From Flavobacteriales bacterium UBA2104 (lineage in GTDB: Bacteria > Bacteroidota > Bacteroidia > Flavobacteriales_D > Crocinitomicaceae), in contig DCYS01000004.1 of NCBI GenBank assembly GCA_002331485.1, positions 21,936-85,935 of the forward strand: DNA of 64,000 bases. Reading direction: 5' to 3'. The stretch's first letter is position 1, and every line of letters starts with the position of its first letter. The position numbers were made by a program, and so were the translations under genes. Below, one piece after another: positions 24,559 to 33,164 of this stretch. The notes beneath the pieces are model-generated. The model saw only the letters and a program-made list of their open reading frames with translations. It made no database searches and was not told the origin of the DNA.

Positions 24559-24576
24559 TTTTAGTCTCAACTAAAA
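24559..24576. promoter_or_regulatory. Inverted repeat just before the 111-residue membrane protein gene
   Basis: TTTTAGT (24559-24565) and ACTAAAA (24570-24576) are perfect complements around CTCA, ending 7 bases before the ATG at 24584. It may be an operator or a start-proximal hairpin. Confidence 0.4.
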
Positions 24577-24583
24577 CACTACT

Positions 24584-24919
24584 ATGAAAATTTCAATTGA
24601 AGAGAATTCTGTCACAACTGATGAATTAAAAACGAAACTGGAAGAGAAGTTTCCAAATTACGAATTCACAAAGCGCAACAAGAAAATGCTGGTCGCAAAA
24701 AAGACAAAATCAGCTGGAGTAAACATTATCGTTCATAAAAAACGAATCATGGTTGCAGGTAATTTCCCAACCATGGGAGGTCAAATGATCTTCTCATTAA
24801 GCCTTGTACTTCTAGGTATTCTGATTCCATTGATAGTATATTTCGCGGCATTTAGACCTTCACAAAAAGAAGCTGAAGATGAGATTGGTGGATACATCAA
24901 GGAACTAACTGCTCCTTGA
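24584..24919 (+). CDS. Small membrane-anchored protein of unknown function
   Basis: 111 residues. A charged N-terminal domain (about 1-65; TTDELKTKLEEKFPNYEFTK, KKMLVAKKTKSAG, INVIVHKKR-like beta strands) is followed by one hydrophobic helix (about 67-92; MIFSLSLVLLGILIPLIVYFAAF) and a short acidic tail (KEAEDEIGGYIKELTAP). I do not recognise the family. The coding character is good and it has its own intergenic region with an inverted repeat directly before the ATG. Its stop lies 5 bp from the stop of the convergent oxidoreductase gene. Confidence 0.7.
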   Translation: MKISIEENSVTTDELKTKLEEKFPNYEFTKRNKKMLVAKKTKSAGVNIIVHKKRIMVAGNFPTMGGQMIFSLSLVLLGILIPLIVYFAAFRPSQKEAEDEIGGYIKELTAP

Positions 24920-24924
24920 TCAGC

Positions 24925-25950
24925 TTACCAGTTCACAACAACTTTCCCAGTAGATTTTCCTGATTCCAGAAATGCATGTGCATCAGCGATCTTGTCTGCA
25001 GAATATGAAGCTCCCACTTTTGGGTCGAGCTTACCTTGTAATGCCAATTCGGCAACAGATTTCAGGCAAAACTCCATTGTATAGGGTTTGTAGTCTCCGA
25101 TTTTTAGCATATTGATCCCTACAATGCTCTTAGAGCGCATCATCAAGGTGATCGGTATTACAATTCCCATTTTGCGTACGAAGTTCAACGTTGAAAGGAT
25201 TCCCCATTTTTTACCGGAACGTTCACTTCCTCCAAAAAGCACCAGTTTTCCACCATTCCCCAACAGTCTCCAGTCTTTTTTAAACGTTGATCCTGCAACT
25301 GGATTAAACGAAATGTCCAAGCGCTCTTTTTTGAGGATCTGCTGGATTTGATCACCGTAATCCTTTTTGTTGTAATTGATGATATGATCTACGCCCAATT
25401 CTTCCAAATAAGGTTTCTTTTTATCACTACCTGTTTTGGCAAAGATCGTTACTCCCTTTCCTTTGAGCAATTGGATCAAAGCTGTACCCACACCACCTGC
25501 AGCTGCGTGGATTAACACACGATCTCCTTTTTGAACTGTGGTTGCAACATGAGACATATAAAATGCAGTGACATATTGTGTAGCCAAACAAAGTGCTTTT
25601 CCAGCGTCGTAATCGCCAATTTCTGCCACAGCAATATGTTTTGTATTTACGTGCCTGGCATATCCACCAAATCGCGTAAAAGCCACTACTCGTTTTCCTT
25701 TCAATTCCTTCGGTGCCTCGGATCCAAGATCCACAATCTTACCCACCACTTCATAACCGATCACACAAGGCATAGGTGGAGCTTCTCGATACAACCCATT
25801 TCTTGCCATCACATCCGCGTAATTCAATCCAAAAGATTCAACTTCGATCTGAACCTCATCCGATTCTAGGGATGCCAACTCTAGTTCTCTCTCCTCAAAA
25901 GCTTGATCTGCCGCTCCGTTTCTGACTAAGTGTATTGCAAGTGTTTTCAT
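24925..25950 (-). CDS. Medium-chain dehydrogenase / quinone oxidoreductase (MDR superfamily)
   Basis: 341 residues. The GroES-like N-terminal part (about 1-120; FGLNYADVMARNGLYREAPPMPCVIGYE) and the Rossmann part (VLIHAAAGGVGTALIQLLKGKG) identify a zinc-independent NADPH:quinone-type MDR. The GHE zinc-site motif of alcohol dehydrogenases is replaced by GYE, and structural-zinc cysteines are absent. It would reduce quinones or enones with NADPH. It starts 2 bp after the rsmI stop, in the unit RDD-rsmI-MDR. The substrate is not known. Confidence 0.9.
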   Translation of the reverse strand: MKTLAIHLVRNGAADQAFEERELELASLESDEVQIEVESFGLNYADVMARNGLYREAPPMPCVIGYEVVGKIVDLGSEAPKELKGKRVVAFTRFGGYARHVNTKHIAVAEIGDYDAGKALCLATQYVTAFYMSHVATTVQKGDRVLIHAAAGGVGTALIQLLKGKGVTIFAKTGSDKKKPYLEELGVDHIINYNKKDYGDQIQQILKKERLDISFNPVAGSTFKKDWRLLGNGGKLVLFGGSERSGKKWGILSTLNFVRKMGIVIPITLMMRSKSIVGINMLKIGDYKPYTMEFCLKSVAELALQGKLDPKVGASYSADKIADAHAFLESGKSTGKVVVNW

Positions 25951-25952
25951 AT

Positions 25953-26624
25953 CTACTTCTTTGCATCGATCACAATAACGATCTCTCCTTTTGGCTTTTT
26001 CTCTTCGTAATATTTCAGCACATCCTCTGCCGTTCCACGTTTGAATTCCTCATGAAGCTTTGATATTTCTCTTGCTACACAAACCTGTTGGTCTGGACCG
26101 ATATACTCAACAATTTCTTTTAGCGCCTTAACTAATCGGTGAGGTGATTCATAAAGAACGACTGCTCTTTCCTCTTCTGCGATTTTTTTCCATCTTGTCT
26201 GACGCCCTTTTTTATGCGGCAAAAAGCCTTCAAAAATGAATCGGTCACACGGAAATCCACTTCCTACGATTGCCGGTAACACGGCCGATGGTCCAGGCAA
26301 ACAAATCACTGGAATATCATTGGCAATACATTCACGCACCAACAAAAAGCCAGGATCTGATACTGCTGGAGTTCCCGCATCTGAAACTACCGCAGCCGAC
26401 TGTCCTAATTTGATCTTTCCAACGACTGATTCTAATGTCTTGTGTTCATTATGAATATGATGAGATTGCAAGTTGTTCTCGATATCGTACTTCTGCAATA
26501 ATTTCTTGGTTGTACGTGTGTCCTCAGCTAAAATAAAATCAACTTCTTTTAACACATTAAGTGCCCGAATGGTAATGTCTTCAAGGTTCCCGATCGGTGT
26601 TGGAACAACGTATAATTTACTCAT
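25953..26624 (-). CDS. rsmI: 16S rRNA (cytidine(1402)-2'-O)-methyltransferase RsmI
   Basis: 223 residues of the tetrapyrrole-methylase fold. Hallmarks are LYVVPTPIGNLEDITIRAL at the N terminus, ILAEDTRTTKKLL, SDAGTPAVSDPGFLLVREC (SAM site) and LPGPSAVLPAIVGSGFPCDRF. RsmI methylates C1402 in the decoding centre. At 223 residues it lacks the C-terminal extension found in the E. coli enzyme (about 286 residues), as is usual in Bacteroidota. It starts 8 bp after the RDD gene's opposite end in a short minus-strand unit. Confidence 0.95.
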   Translation of the reverse strand: MSKLYVVPTPIGNLEDITIRALNVLKEVDFILAEDTRTTKKLLQKYDIENNLQSHHIHNEHKTLESVVGKIKLGQSAAVVSDAGTPAVSDPGFLLVRECIANDIPVICLPGPSAVLPAIVGSGFPCDRFIFEGFLPHKKGRQTRWKKIAEEERAVVLYESPHRLVKALKEIVEYIGPDQQVCVAREISKLHEEFKRGTAEDVLKYYEEKKPKGEIVIVIDAKK

Positions 26625-26632
26625 AGAATTCT

Positions 26633-27427
26633 TTATCTGGTCAGTACAACATAATCATTGAGTACTGTTTTTAAAAACTTCAATCGCTTTTGAGGAACTT
26701 CAGGTAATTGCAGATCTTTCGCTATCTTCTCGGCTAGAGCGATCGCCAGTTTTTTCGTGTTCTCATTTCTATATTTCTCGACACGAGTGATAATGTTTTT
26801 AACCAGCATCATGTCTTCATCCGTATACATCGTTACGTTTCGATACGTTGGATCATAGTTCTCATTACTTTTGATCGCCAGCACATCTCTGATCGAAAAA
26901 GATCTGTTTGGGTTTTTACGAACAACAACCGTATTTGCCATAAAGTCACCAATCCGTTGATTTGAACCTGAAACAGAAGCAATGAGAATATCAAAAAAGG
27001 CTGAAGCCAATAACAAAAGAATTCCTCCTTGTGCAAAAAGAATTATGTAGAACTCGATCGGGCGAAACAACCAGCGTGTGAAGTATCCTTTAAACTTGGC
27101 GTTCTCCCCATTCTTTTTCGTTACTCGAATCCCCATCGCCATTTTACCCACTGTCTGCCCTTTAGTGAGGTATTCTAAAAGTGGCGTGTACAATGCAAAT
27201 GGAAGATAAACAATGATCATAAACATGATCTTCCAAATGCTAAAGTCTTCGTAATTATTAAAATTGAAGGAAGAAATAAATATCGCACTCATAATCATAG
27301 ACATGATCAGAAAATATGCGACCATGATGATCACATCCAGCAGCACAGCAACAACACGTTGGCCTACAGATGCTAATTCAACATCTATCGGAACGTTATG
27401 ATCTGTTGTTAACTGAAGTGTTCTCAT
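26633..27427 (-). CDS. RDD family membrane protein
   Basis: 264 residues. The RDD domain (about 10-150) shows ASVGQRVVAVLLDVIIMVAYF, TKGQTVGKMAMGIRV and the closing GSNQRIGDFMANTVVVRK, with three to four membrane helices. The C-terminal 90 residues are soluble and helical (DMMLVKNIITRVEKYRNENTKKLAIALAEKIAKDL). RDD proteins are poorly understood; some act in ion transport. It is divergent from the SpoIIM-like operon, the arrangement commonly seen for this gene in Bacteroidota, so it probably works with that operon. Confidence 0.9.
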   Translation of the reverse strand: MRTLQLTTDHNVPIDVELASVGQRVVAVLLDVIIMVAYFLIMSMIMSAIFISSFNFNNYEDFSIWKIMFMIIVYLPFALYTPLLEYLTKGQTVGKMAMGIRVTKKNGENAKFKGYFTRWLFRPIEFYIILFAQGGILLLLASAFFDILIASVSGSNQRIGDFMANTVVVRKNPNRSFSIRDVLAIKSNENYDPTYRNVTMYTDEDMMLVKNIITRVEKYRNENTKKLAIALAEKIAKDLQLPEVPQKRLKFLKTVLNDYVVLTR

Positions 27428-27496
27428 GACTCTGAACGCTAATTTAAGGAAATATTCGAAAGCCTCTTTTGTAAACTGATGCGAGAATTAAATGTC

Positions 27497-27508
27497 AGAA
27501 CATGTTCT
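27497..27508. promoter_or_regulatory. 12-bp palindrome in the RDD/SpoIIM divergent region
   Basis: AGAACATGTTCT is a perfect palindrome midway between the divergent starts at 27427 and 27554. It is a possible operator for both. Confidence 0.4.
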
Positions 27509-27534
27509 ACCCTTTTTTCTCGTGAAAAAGTTTA

Positions 27535-27553
27535 ATTTTAGGAATCCTAAAAT
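27535..27553. promoter_or_regulatory. 9-1-9 palindrome touching the SpoIIM-like start codon
   Basis: ATTTTAGGA (27535-27543) and TCCTAAAAT (27545-27553) are perfect complements around a single A, and the last base adjoins the ATG at 27554. It could be an operator or a hairpin controlling translation of the operon. Confidence 0.5.
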
Positions 27554-29479
27554 ATGAAAGAGACCACATTCATAAAGCAGAACCAAAAAAAATGGGCACA
27601 GTTTGAACGCAATAAGAATAACGCTTCATCTGATCCCGAAAAGCTTGGTGAACTCTACTCAGAAATAAATAATGACCTCAGTTACGCACAAACATTTTAC
27701 AAGAAAAGAACTGTTCGTGCTTATTTGAATCATCTTGCTCAGGATGCCCACAGAAGACTTTACAAGCAAAAGAAAGAGCCATTTGGAACCGTTTGGAAAG
27801 CATGGACAGTTGATATTCCTCTGGAGATCTACCGAGCTCGAAAAAATATTCTTTTTGCATTGATCCTGTTTTTGATTTATGCGACGATCGGTGCTTTCTC
27901 TACATACCAGGATATCGATTTTGCGAAAAGCATTTTGGGAGGTCGATACATACAGATCACAGAAGAAAACATTGCGAATGGAGACCCTCTGGGAATATAC
28001 GGTTCTGGCTCCCAGGGCTCAATGTTTATAGATATTACAATCAACAACATTCAAGTAGCATTAATGGCCTTCTTCGGAGGAATTTTGTTTTCTCTTGGTA
28101 CTCATGTGATTCTATTCAATAACGCCATCATGGTGGGTGTTTTTCAGTATTTCTTTAAGATGAAAGGACTGCTCCTCACCTCTTTTTTAACGATCTGGAT
28201 CCATGGTGCTTTTGAGATCTCAGCTATAGTCATTGCCTCTGGTGCTGGATTTACACTAGGTCATGGATTGTTGTTTCCTGGTAGCTATACTCGCCTGCAG
28301 GCTTTGCAAATGAGTGGAATGCGTGGAATTCGGATCATGCTTTCTTTAGTCCCAATTTTTATCATTGCTGGATTTCTGGAAAGTTACGTTACCAGGCATT
28401 ATCAAACACTACCTGATTGGTCAAAGTGGCTGATCGTTTTGTTTTCTTTCTCTTTGATCTTGTTTTACTACCTGGTTTATCCTATTCTCGTTGCAAGAAA
28501 GTATCCTCACAAGGTCAATGAAAATCCAGAGGTTTCACCGTTGAAGAATAAAAAATTCGACCTTCATCTCATTCGGAAAAATGCTGATACATTAAGAGAT
28601 TCTTTTCAATTCTACCGCATTAAGTTTCCACTATTTTGGAAATTGAATTTGAAGTTCGTTGTTCCATTAATTTTGTTGATCGCGATCTATCAAAATTATA
28701 CTCACTGGGATGATCTGAATACATTCTACTATTTTGATTGGGCTTCGCAAATGTCTATTCTCTTTGGAAACATTTACTCTGGTACATATAATGGAACCTC
28801 TGATCTGATCATTTCATTTGCGTGGATCATTCCCTTATCGGTATACGCATGTATCATATTTTACAGCTTTAATAAAGAACCAAAAGAACATCTGGATCGC
28901 GATTTCATCGGATTTTTGAAAAACCGATTATGGAAAGTAGTTCTGGGAGCTATTCCGTTTTACCTGATCATGATGTTTGTGCCATTCTATATTCAACTGC
29001 CACTAATCTTTATTGCTCCTTTCTTTTTCATCCTGCCAGCTAGTCTGGGACTGAATAATACTAAAAAAGCAGTAAGCGAAGGATTTGATTTTGCTTCAAA
29101 GCATTGGACAAAGGGATTCGTTACTTTATTGGTACTTTGTTTAAGTGTCTTTTTCTTATCTCAGCCTTTCGCATTTGTATTATCCATTCAGGAGGGCTCT
29201 GGAGAACCACCGATGAACGATCTGTTGGACTGGTTCTGTAACTTCCTGCAACCGATTTTATTGGAATACACCTCTTATCATACAGAGATCGTAAACCTTT
29301 TCCGTCAATTGATCTACTTATTATTCTTCCTGTTGATCATCCCACTCTTCTTTATCGTTTCAGGATTCATTTTCTATACGGCCAGGGAAGAAGTGAATGC
29401 AACTGGTTTGTACAAAGCTTTCGAGAAGTTCGGAAAACGCAGTAAAACTCAGGAAACTAAAGCGGATTTCGATGAGTAG
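27554..29479 (+). CDS. SpoIIM-like (DUF95) membrane protein with a second membrane domain
   Basis: 641 residues. The N-terminal half (about 1-330) has the DUF95/SpoIIM plan: a cytoplasmic helical stretch, then helices with YATIGAFSTYQDIDFAKSIL, GSMFIDITINNIQVALMAFFGG and TIWIHGAFEISAIVIASGAG. The C-terminal half (about 330-641) adds roughly six helices and resembles a separate membrane protein, so this looks like a fusion or an extended family member; SpoIIM proteins usually have about 200-340 residues. Despite the name this is not a sporulation gene here. It heads an operon with DUF4129, DUF4350, MoxR and DUF58 genes, overlaps DUF4129 by 8 bp, and diverges from the RDD gene. The set is thought to act in envelope stress or protein assembly. 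Confidence 0.85.
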   Translation: MKETTFIKQNQKKWAQFERNKNNASSDPEKLGELYSEINNDLSYAQTFYKKRTVRAYLNHLAQDAHRRLYKQKKEPFGTVWKAWTVDIPLEIYRARKNILFALILFLIYATIGAFSTYQDIDFAKSILGGRYIQITEENIANGDPLGIYGSGSQGSMFIDITINNIQVALMAFFGGILFSLGTHVILFNNAIMVGVFQYFFKMKGLLLTSFLTIWIHGAFEISAIVIASGAGFTLGHGLLFPGSYTRLQALQMSGMRGIRIMLSLVPIFIIAGFLESYVTRHYQTLPDWSKWLIVLFSFSLILFYYLVYPILVARKYPHKVNENPEVSPLKNKKFDLHLIRKNADTLRDSFQFYRIKFPLFWKLNLKFVVPLILLIAIYQNYTHWDDLNTFYYFDWASQMSILFGNIYSGTYNGTSDLIISFAWIIPLSVYACIIFYSFNKEPKEHLDRDFIGFLKNRLWKVVLGAIPFYLIMMFVPFYIQLPLIFIAPFFFILPASLGLNNTKKAVSEGFDFASKHWTKGFVTLLVLCLSVFFLSQPFAFVLSIQEGSGEPPMNDLLDWFCNFLQPILLEYTSYHTEIVNLFRQLIYLLFFLLIIPLFFIVSGFIFYTAREEVNATGLYKAFEKFGKRSKTQETKADFDE

Positions 29480-30347
29480 CGCACTAAAAGCTCATATCGT
29501 AATTTGGACGGTCCTGATCGTCAGCAGCTCGGTGTTTTCGCAGGAAAAAGACCCCGTTGATCAGCGATGGAAACAAATGCATGATCGCATTGAATACTTC
29601 CCTTCAAACAGTCCTGAAGGTCCTGAAAACAGATACAATTATCCCCCTAATATGAGGGAAGGTGGTCAACCTGCACCATCGGGAAATTTTTCTCCAGGCA
29701 AACCGTCAGATGATGATATCGTGTATTCACGAGAAAAACGATACAGCGGAGGAAGTGGAAGTGGAGTGAAAAAAAGAATCAAAGAGGGTGATGAAGACGA
29801 TCTTGATGATCTCTCCAAACCAGACACTGATGCGCCTGATATTGATGCTCCGGACTGGGATGGACCCAATATTGAAAGAGGAGATGGAACGTTTTGGAAG
29901 GTCTTATTTATCATCATCGGAGTGATATTGCTTGCCTTTATTATCTACCAGTTATTCTTTAAAGGTGGAAGCAAGAAAAAAGATGAAGGTGTTGCTCCGG
30001 CAAATTACGATGATGAAGAGTTAGACCCAAGCACAATTCAACGATCACAACTTGAGATCGACCTGGATGAAGCGATCGCTAATGAGGATTATCGACTGGC
30101 AGTTCGGATCATGTATACCATGATCTTAAAAGCATTGGTAGAAAAACGATGGATCATTTGGGAAAAGAAAAAGACCAATTATCACTACCTGCTTGAAATG
30201 AATAAACGTAATGAACGATCGGATTTCGACAAAAGCATCCGCATTTTTGAATGGGTATGGTATGGAAAGAATATTCCTTCGTCCTCCGAGTTTAAAACGG
30301 TAGATTCTTTTTACAAAAAGTTCTTAAAGCAGTTACAAGGTGAATAG
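29472..30347 (+). CDS. DUF4129 domain protein
   Basis: 291 residues from the ATG at 29472, which opens a signal-like helix ending SSSVFSQ. A Pro/Gly/Ser-rich acidic linker follows (about 60-140; DDIVYSREKRYSGG, DEDDLDDLSKPDTD), then one membrane helix (about 143-165; FWKVLFIIIGVILLAFIIYQ) and a cytoplasmic DUF4129 segment (AIANEDYRLAVRIMYTMILK, WEKKKTNYHYL). The N terminus is therefore periplasmic. It overlaps the SpoIIM-like gene (8 bp) and the DUF4350 gene (8 bp). The biochemical role is unknown; it usually accompanies MoxR/DUF58 pairs. Confidence 0.88.
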   Translation: MSSALKAHIVIWTVLIVSSSVFSQEKDPVDQRWKQMHDRIEYFPSNSPEGPENRYNYPPNMREGGQPAPSGNFSPGKPSDDDIVYSREKRYSGGSGSGVKKRIKEGDEDDLDDLSKPDTDAPDIDAPDWDGPNIERGDGTFWKVLFIIIGVILLAFIIYQLFFKGGSKKKDEGVAPANYDDEELDPSTIQRSQLEIDLDEAIANEDYRLAVRIMYTMILKALVEKRWIIWEKKKTNYHYLLEMNKRNERSDFDKSIRIFEWVWYGKNIPSSSEFKTVDSFYKKFLKQLQGE

Positions 30348-32007
30348 GAAGAACCTGACATATCTTGTAATTACGATCGTGGTGGTCGGAGCACTTCTCG
30401 TTTACATACTGAACATGTCAGGTGGCAATGATCAACCCAAAGATGGTAGTAATCCAGAACCGGCTTACCAATCGAATCGTTGGGAGCCCAAACTTTCTTT
30501 AAACAGCAGAGACCCTTATGGACTATATGTGTTTGAAGAACTAATGACATCAAGCGGTAAGTTCGATCAGTTCAATGAGTATACGGATTATGCTTTACTC
30601 GATTCCATTGCTGACCTCGATTCCTCACTATACATGTATATTGGAATGGACTTCACGCTGACCAACTATGAAGTTGACCGATTGCTAGAGGGGGTTTCAA
30701 AAGGAAATGACTTATTCTTATGTACAGAAAATATTCCCCGCTATTTGTACTCCAAGCTTTTTAATGAGTATCCTCTGACCTTCCACACACAAAAAGTTGC
30801 GCCGATCAGCATGAATAAAAAAACGTATGATATGTATTATATCTACGAAAACGATTCGCTGGCAGAGGTTTGGGACTTGTTCTCAACATCAAAAATAACG
30901 ACACAAGATGAAGTTCTTTCAACGGCATTTGAGTCCCCAATTTACGTGAAGGTGAAATATGGAGATGGAGAAGTGTTGTTACACTTAAACCCCGTGACAT
31001 TCACAAACTTTCAACTGCTCAGAGATCAAGGAAAAGACTATTTAAAAGAAGTCATGACAACTTTTGATCAACCAAAAATTCAATGGTTGACATTTGCCAA
31101 GTATGAGCCGGTTGAATATGATATAGACACTGGTGAGAGCGAAGGAGACAACGGTCTTTTAGCAGAGTTGTTCAAATTTCAGTCATTCCGTTGGGCATTC
31201 ATAATAGCAGTTTTTGGAGTGCTTCTATATTTCCTCTTTAGAAGTAAAAGAGAACGACCGATCATTCCTGCACTAAGCAAGGCAAAGAATACTGGTTTTT
31301 CATTTGTTGATACACTCGCGGGAATATATTTCGAAGGAAATAAAGCTCCTAAGATGTTAAAAGTGATGCGTAAGAACTTTTACAGTGCAGTTTACAGGCA
31401 CTTCTATATTGATCTATCACATCGCAAGAATCAGAAGCCGATCGAATCACTCTCGAAAAAATCAGGCGTAGCTGAGGAACAAATTGAGGAATTGATCAAA
31501 TTACTTGAAACCAAAGTGGATATCAGCAACAACTATTTATCAAAAGTAAATAAGCTACAGCGCGAATTCTACTTCCAATCTGGTATTTGGGATGATCAGG
31601 TCAAGGCGAAAGTTAAGAATCAGGACATTACGGTTTATCGCTCAAAAACACAATCCGCGGGTATTATTTCAGCTGGTATCTTACTGATCATATTTGGTTT
31701 TATTCTCCTTTCTTCTAGTGTCGGAATGGGAATTCTGCTATGGCCAGTTGGAATCATTACACTTGCAATTGGTGCTCGAATGTTTAGTCTTCCGATCGTG
31801 AAGATCCACAATGATGGAATAACTTATTTACCTTTATTCAATCGAGCAAATAGAATTAAATTCAACGAAATAAATCACATCACTCAAGATGGAGACCTGA
31901 TCAAAGTACATCTCTATGAAAAAGCAACCATAGTGATCAACTTGAATCTGGTAAGTCCAGAATATAGAGAATCTATTAAAGCACTAAAAAACAAAACGAA
32001 TAGCTAG
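30340..32007 (+). CDS. DUF4350 domain protein with C-terminal membrane/PH-like extension
   Basis: 555 residues. The start is a GTG at 30340 inside the DUF4129 gene. An N-terminal helix (about 5-25) leads to a periplasmic DUF4350 domain (about 40-250; RDPYGLYVFEELM, DLFLCTENIPRYLYSKLF), then a helix (about 285-303) and a cytoplasmic helical domain. Two more helices at about 445-490 precede a beta-rich tail (IVKIHNDGITYLPLFNRANR, LIKVHLYEKATIVINLNL) that looks like a bacterial PH domain. Usual DUF4350 proteins end near residue 400, so the last 120 residues are an added module. The gene precedes moxR by 4 bp. Confidence 0.82.
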   Translation: MNRKNLTYLVITIVVVGALLVYILNMSGGNDQPKDGSNPEPAYQSNRWEPKLSLNSRDPYGLYVFEELMTSSGKFDQFNEYTDYALLDSIADLDSSLYMYIGMDFTLTNYEVDRLLEGVSKGNDLFLCTENIPRYLYSKLFNEYPLTFHTQKVAPISMNKKTYDMYYIYENDSLAEVWDLFSTSKITTQDEVLSTAFESPIYVKVKYGDGEVLLHLNPVTFTNFQLLRDQGKDYLKEVMTTFDQPKIQWLTFAKYEPVEYDIDTGESEGDNGLLAELFKFQSFRWAFIIAVFGVLLYFLFRSKRERPIIPALSKAKNTGFSFVDTLAGIYFEGNKAPKMLKVMRKNFYSAVYRHFYIDLSHRKNQKPIESLSKKSGVAEEQIEELIKLLETKVDISNNYLSKVNKLQREFYFQSGIWDDQVKAKVKNQDITVYRSKTQSAGIISAGILLIIFGFILLSSSVGMGILLWPVGIITLAIGARMFSLPIVKIHNDGITYLPLFNRANRIKFNEINHITQDGDLIKVHLYEKATIVINLNLVSPEYRESIKALKNKTNS

Positions 32008-32011
32008 AGTT

Positions 32012-33160
32012 ATGGAAGAACACGATAAATACAAGCCAAGCGATAAACCTGAAAAGCAAGAACAGGAAGGCACAGAAAACAAGTCGAAACCAGAAGGTCA
32101 AGAAACTTCTTCAGAGGATACACCTGCTCAACCTCAGAGCTCTCCAGAAACGGCTAGTGCTCCTAGTCCGGCTGCAGGATCAGAGAAGCTGCCTTATGAG
32201 GAGTCTAATCAAGAATTGATCTGGTTAGCACAAAAGGTAAATGATATTCGCCATAAACTGAGCAACTACATTGTTGGTCAGGAAGAAATGGTGGAACTCC
32301 TCATGACAGGTATATTCTCAGCTGGTCATGTTCTTTTAGAAGGTGTTCCAGGAGTAGCAAAAACACTTTCTGCAAAAGTGCTTTCTAAAGCACTTGATGT
32401 TGACTTCTCGAGAATTCAATTCACTCCTGACCTTATGCCTTCTGATGTTATTGGAACCTCGGTTTTCAATATGAAAGAATCAACGTTCTCGTTTAAGAAA
32501 GGTCCTATTTTCTCGAATATTGTTTTGATCGATGAGATCAACCGTGCACCTGCAAAAACACAGGCTGCATTGTTTGAGGTAATGGAGGAAAGACAGATCA
32601 CTTACGACGGAGAAAATTATCAAATGGCCTTTCCTTTTTTAGTGATCGCAACCCAAAACCCGATCGAGCAGGAAGGAACGTATAGTTTGCCTGAGGCACA
32701 ATTAGATCGTTTCTTGTTCAAGATCAATTTACATTACCCTTCTTTTGACAATGAAGTTAAGATCCTTCATCGCTACAAGAATAATATCAAAACACCTTCT
32801 CTTGACGAGATCAAACCAGTTTTAACAAGTTCTGACATCCAAAAAGTGCAACAGCTTGTAAAAGATATTGTGATCGAAGATGCCTTGGTAAACTATGTTG
32901 CTCAATTAGTTGATAAAACTAGAAATCACGGAAAGATCTACTTAGGAGCATCGCCTCGAGCATCCCTGGCGATCTTGAAAAGTGCGAAAGCAATTGCAGC
33001 GATCCGAGGACGTGGATTTGTCACACCAGATGATATTCAGTTTGTTTCTTCTCATGTGCTCAATCATCGTTTAATATTAACGCCTGATGCAGAAATGGAA
33101 GGAACAACTACTACGGAGATCATTGAACAGATCCTACAAGAAATTGAAGTTCCGAGATAA
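32012..33160 (+). CDS. MoxR-family AAA+ ATPase
   Basis: 382 residues. A low-complexity, charged N-terminal arm (about 1-65; Glu/Pro/Ser/Gln-rich) precedes the AAA+ core: Walker A EGVPGVAKT (about 112-120), Walker B VLIDEINRAPAKTQ (about 170-183), sensor 1 VIATQNPIEQEGTYSLPEAQ and a C-terminal lid. MoxR ATPases act as chaperones that insert metals or assemble complexes, usually with VWA-like DUF58 proteins; the DUF58 gene begins 4 bp downstream. The N-terminal arm is an extension not found in most MoxR proteins (about 320 residues). Confidence 0.95.
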   Translation: MEEHDKYKPSDKPEKQEQEGTENKSKPEGQETSSEDTPAQPQSSPETASAPSPAAGSEKLPYEESNQELIWLAQKVNDIRHKLSNYIVGQEEMVELLMTGIFSAGHVLLEGVPGVAKTLSAKVLSKALDVDFSRIQFTPDLMPSDVIGTSVFNMKESTFSFKKGPIFSNIVLIDEINRAPAKTQAALFEVMEERQITYDGENYQMAFPFLVIATQNPIEQEGTYSLPEAQLDRFLFKINLHYPSFDNEVKILHRYKNNIKTPSLDEIKPVLTSSDIQKVQQLVKDIVIEDALVNYVAQLVDKTRNHGKIYLGASPRASLAILKSAKAIAAIRGRGFVTPDDIQFVSSHVLNHRLILTPDAEMEGTTTTEIIEQILQEIEVPR

Positions 33161-33164
33161 GTAA

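Noticed and set aside
27554..29479. SpoIIM-like gene as evidence for sporulation
   Set aside because: The DUF95 family is widespread in non-sporulating Bacteroidota and the neighbours are MoxR/DUF58 genes.
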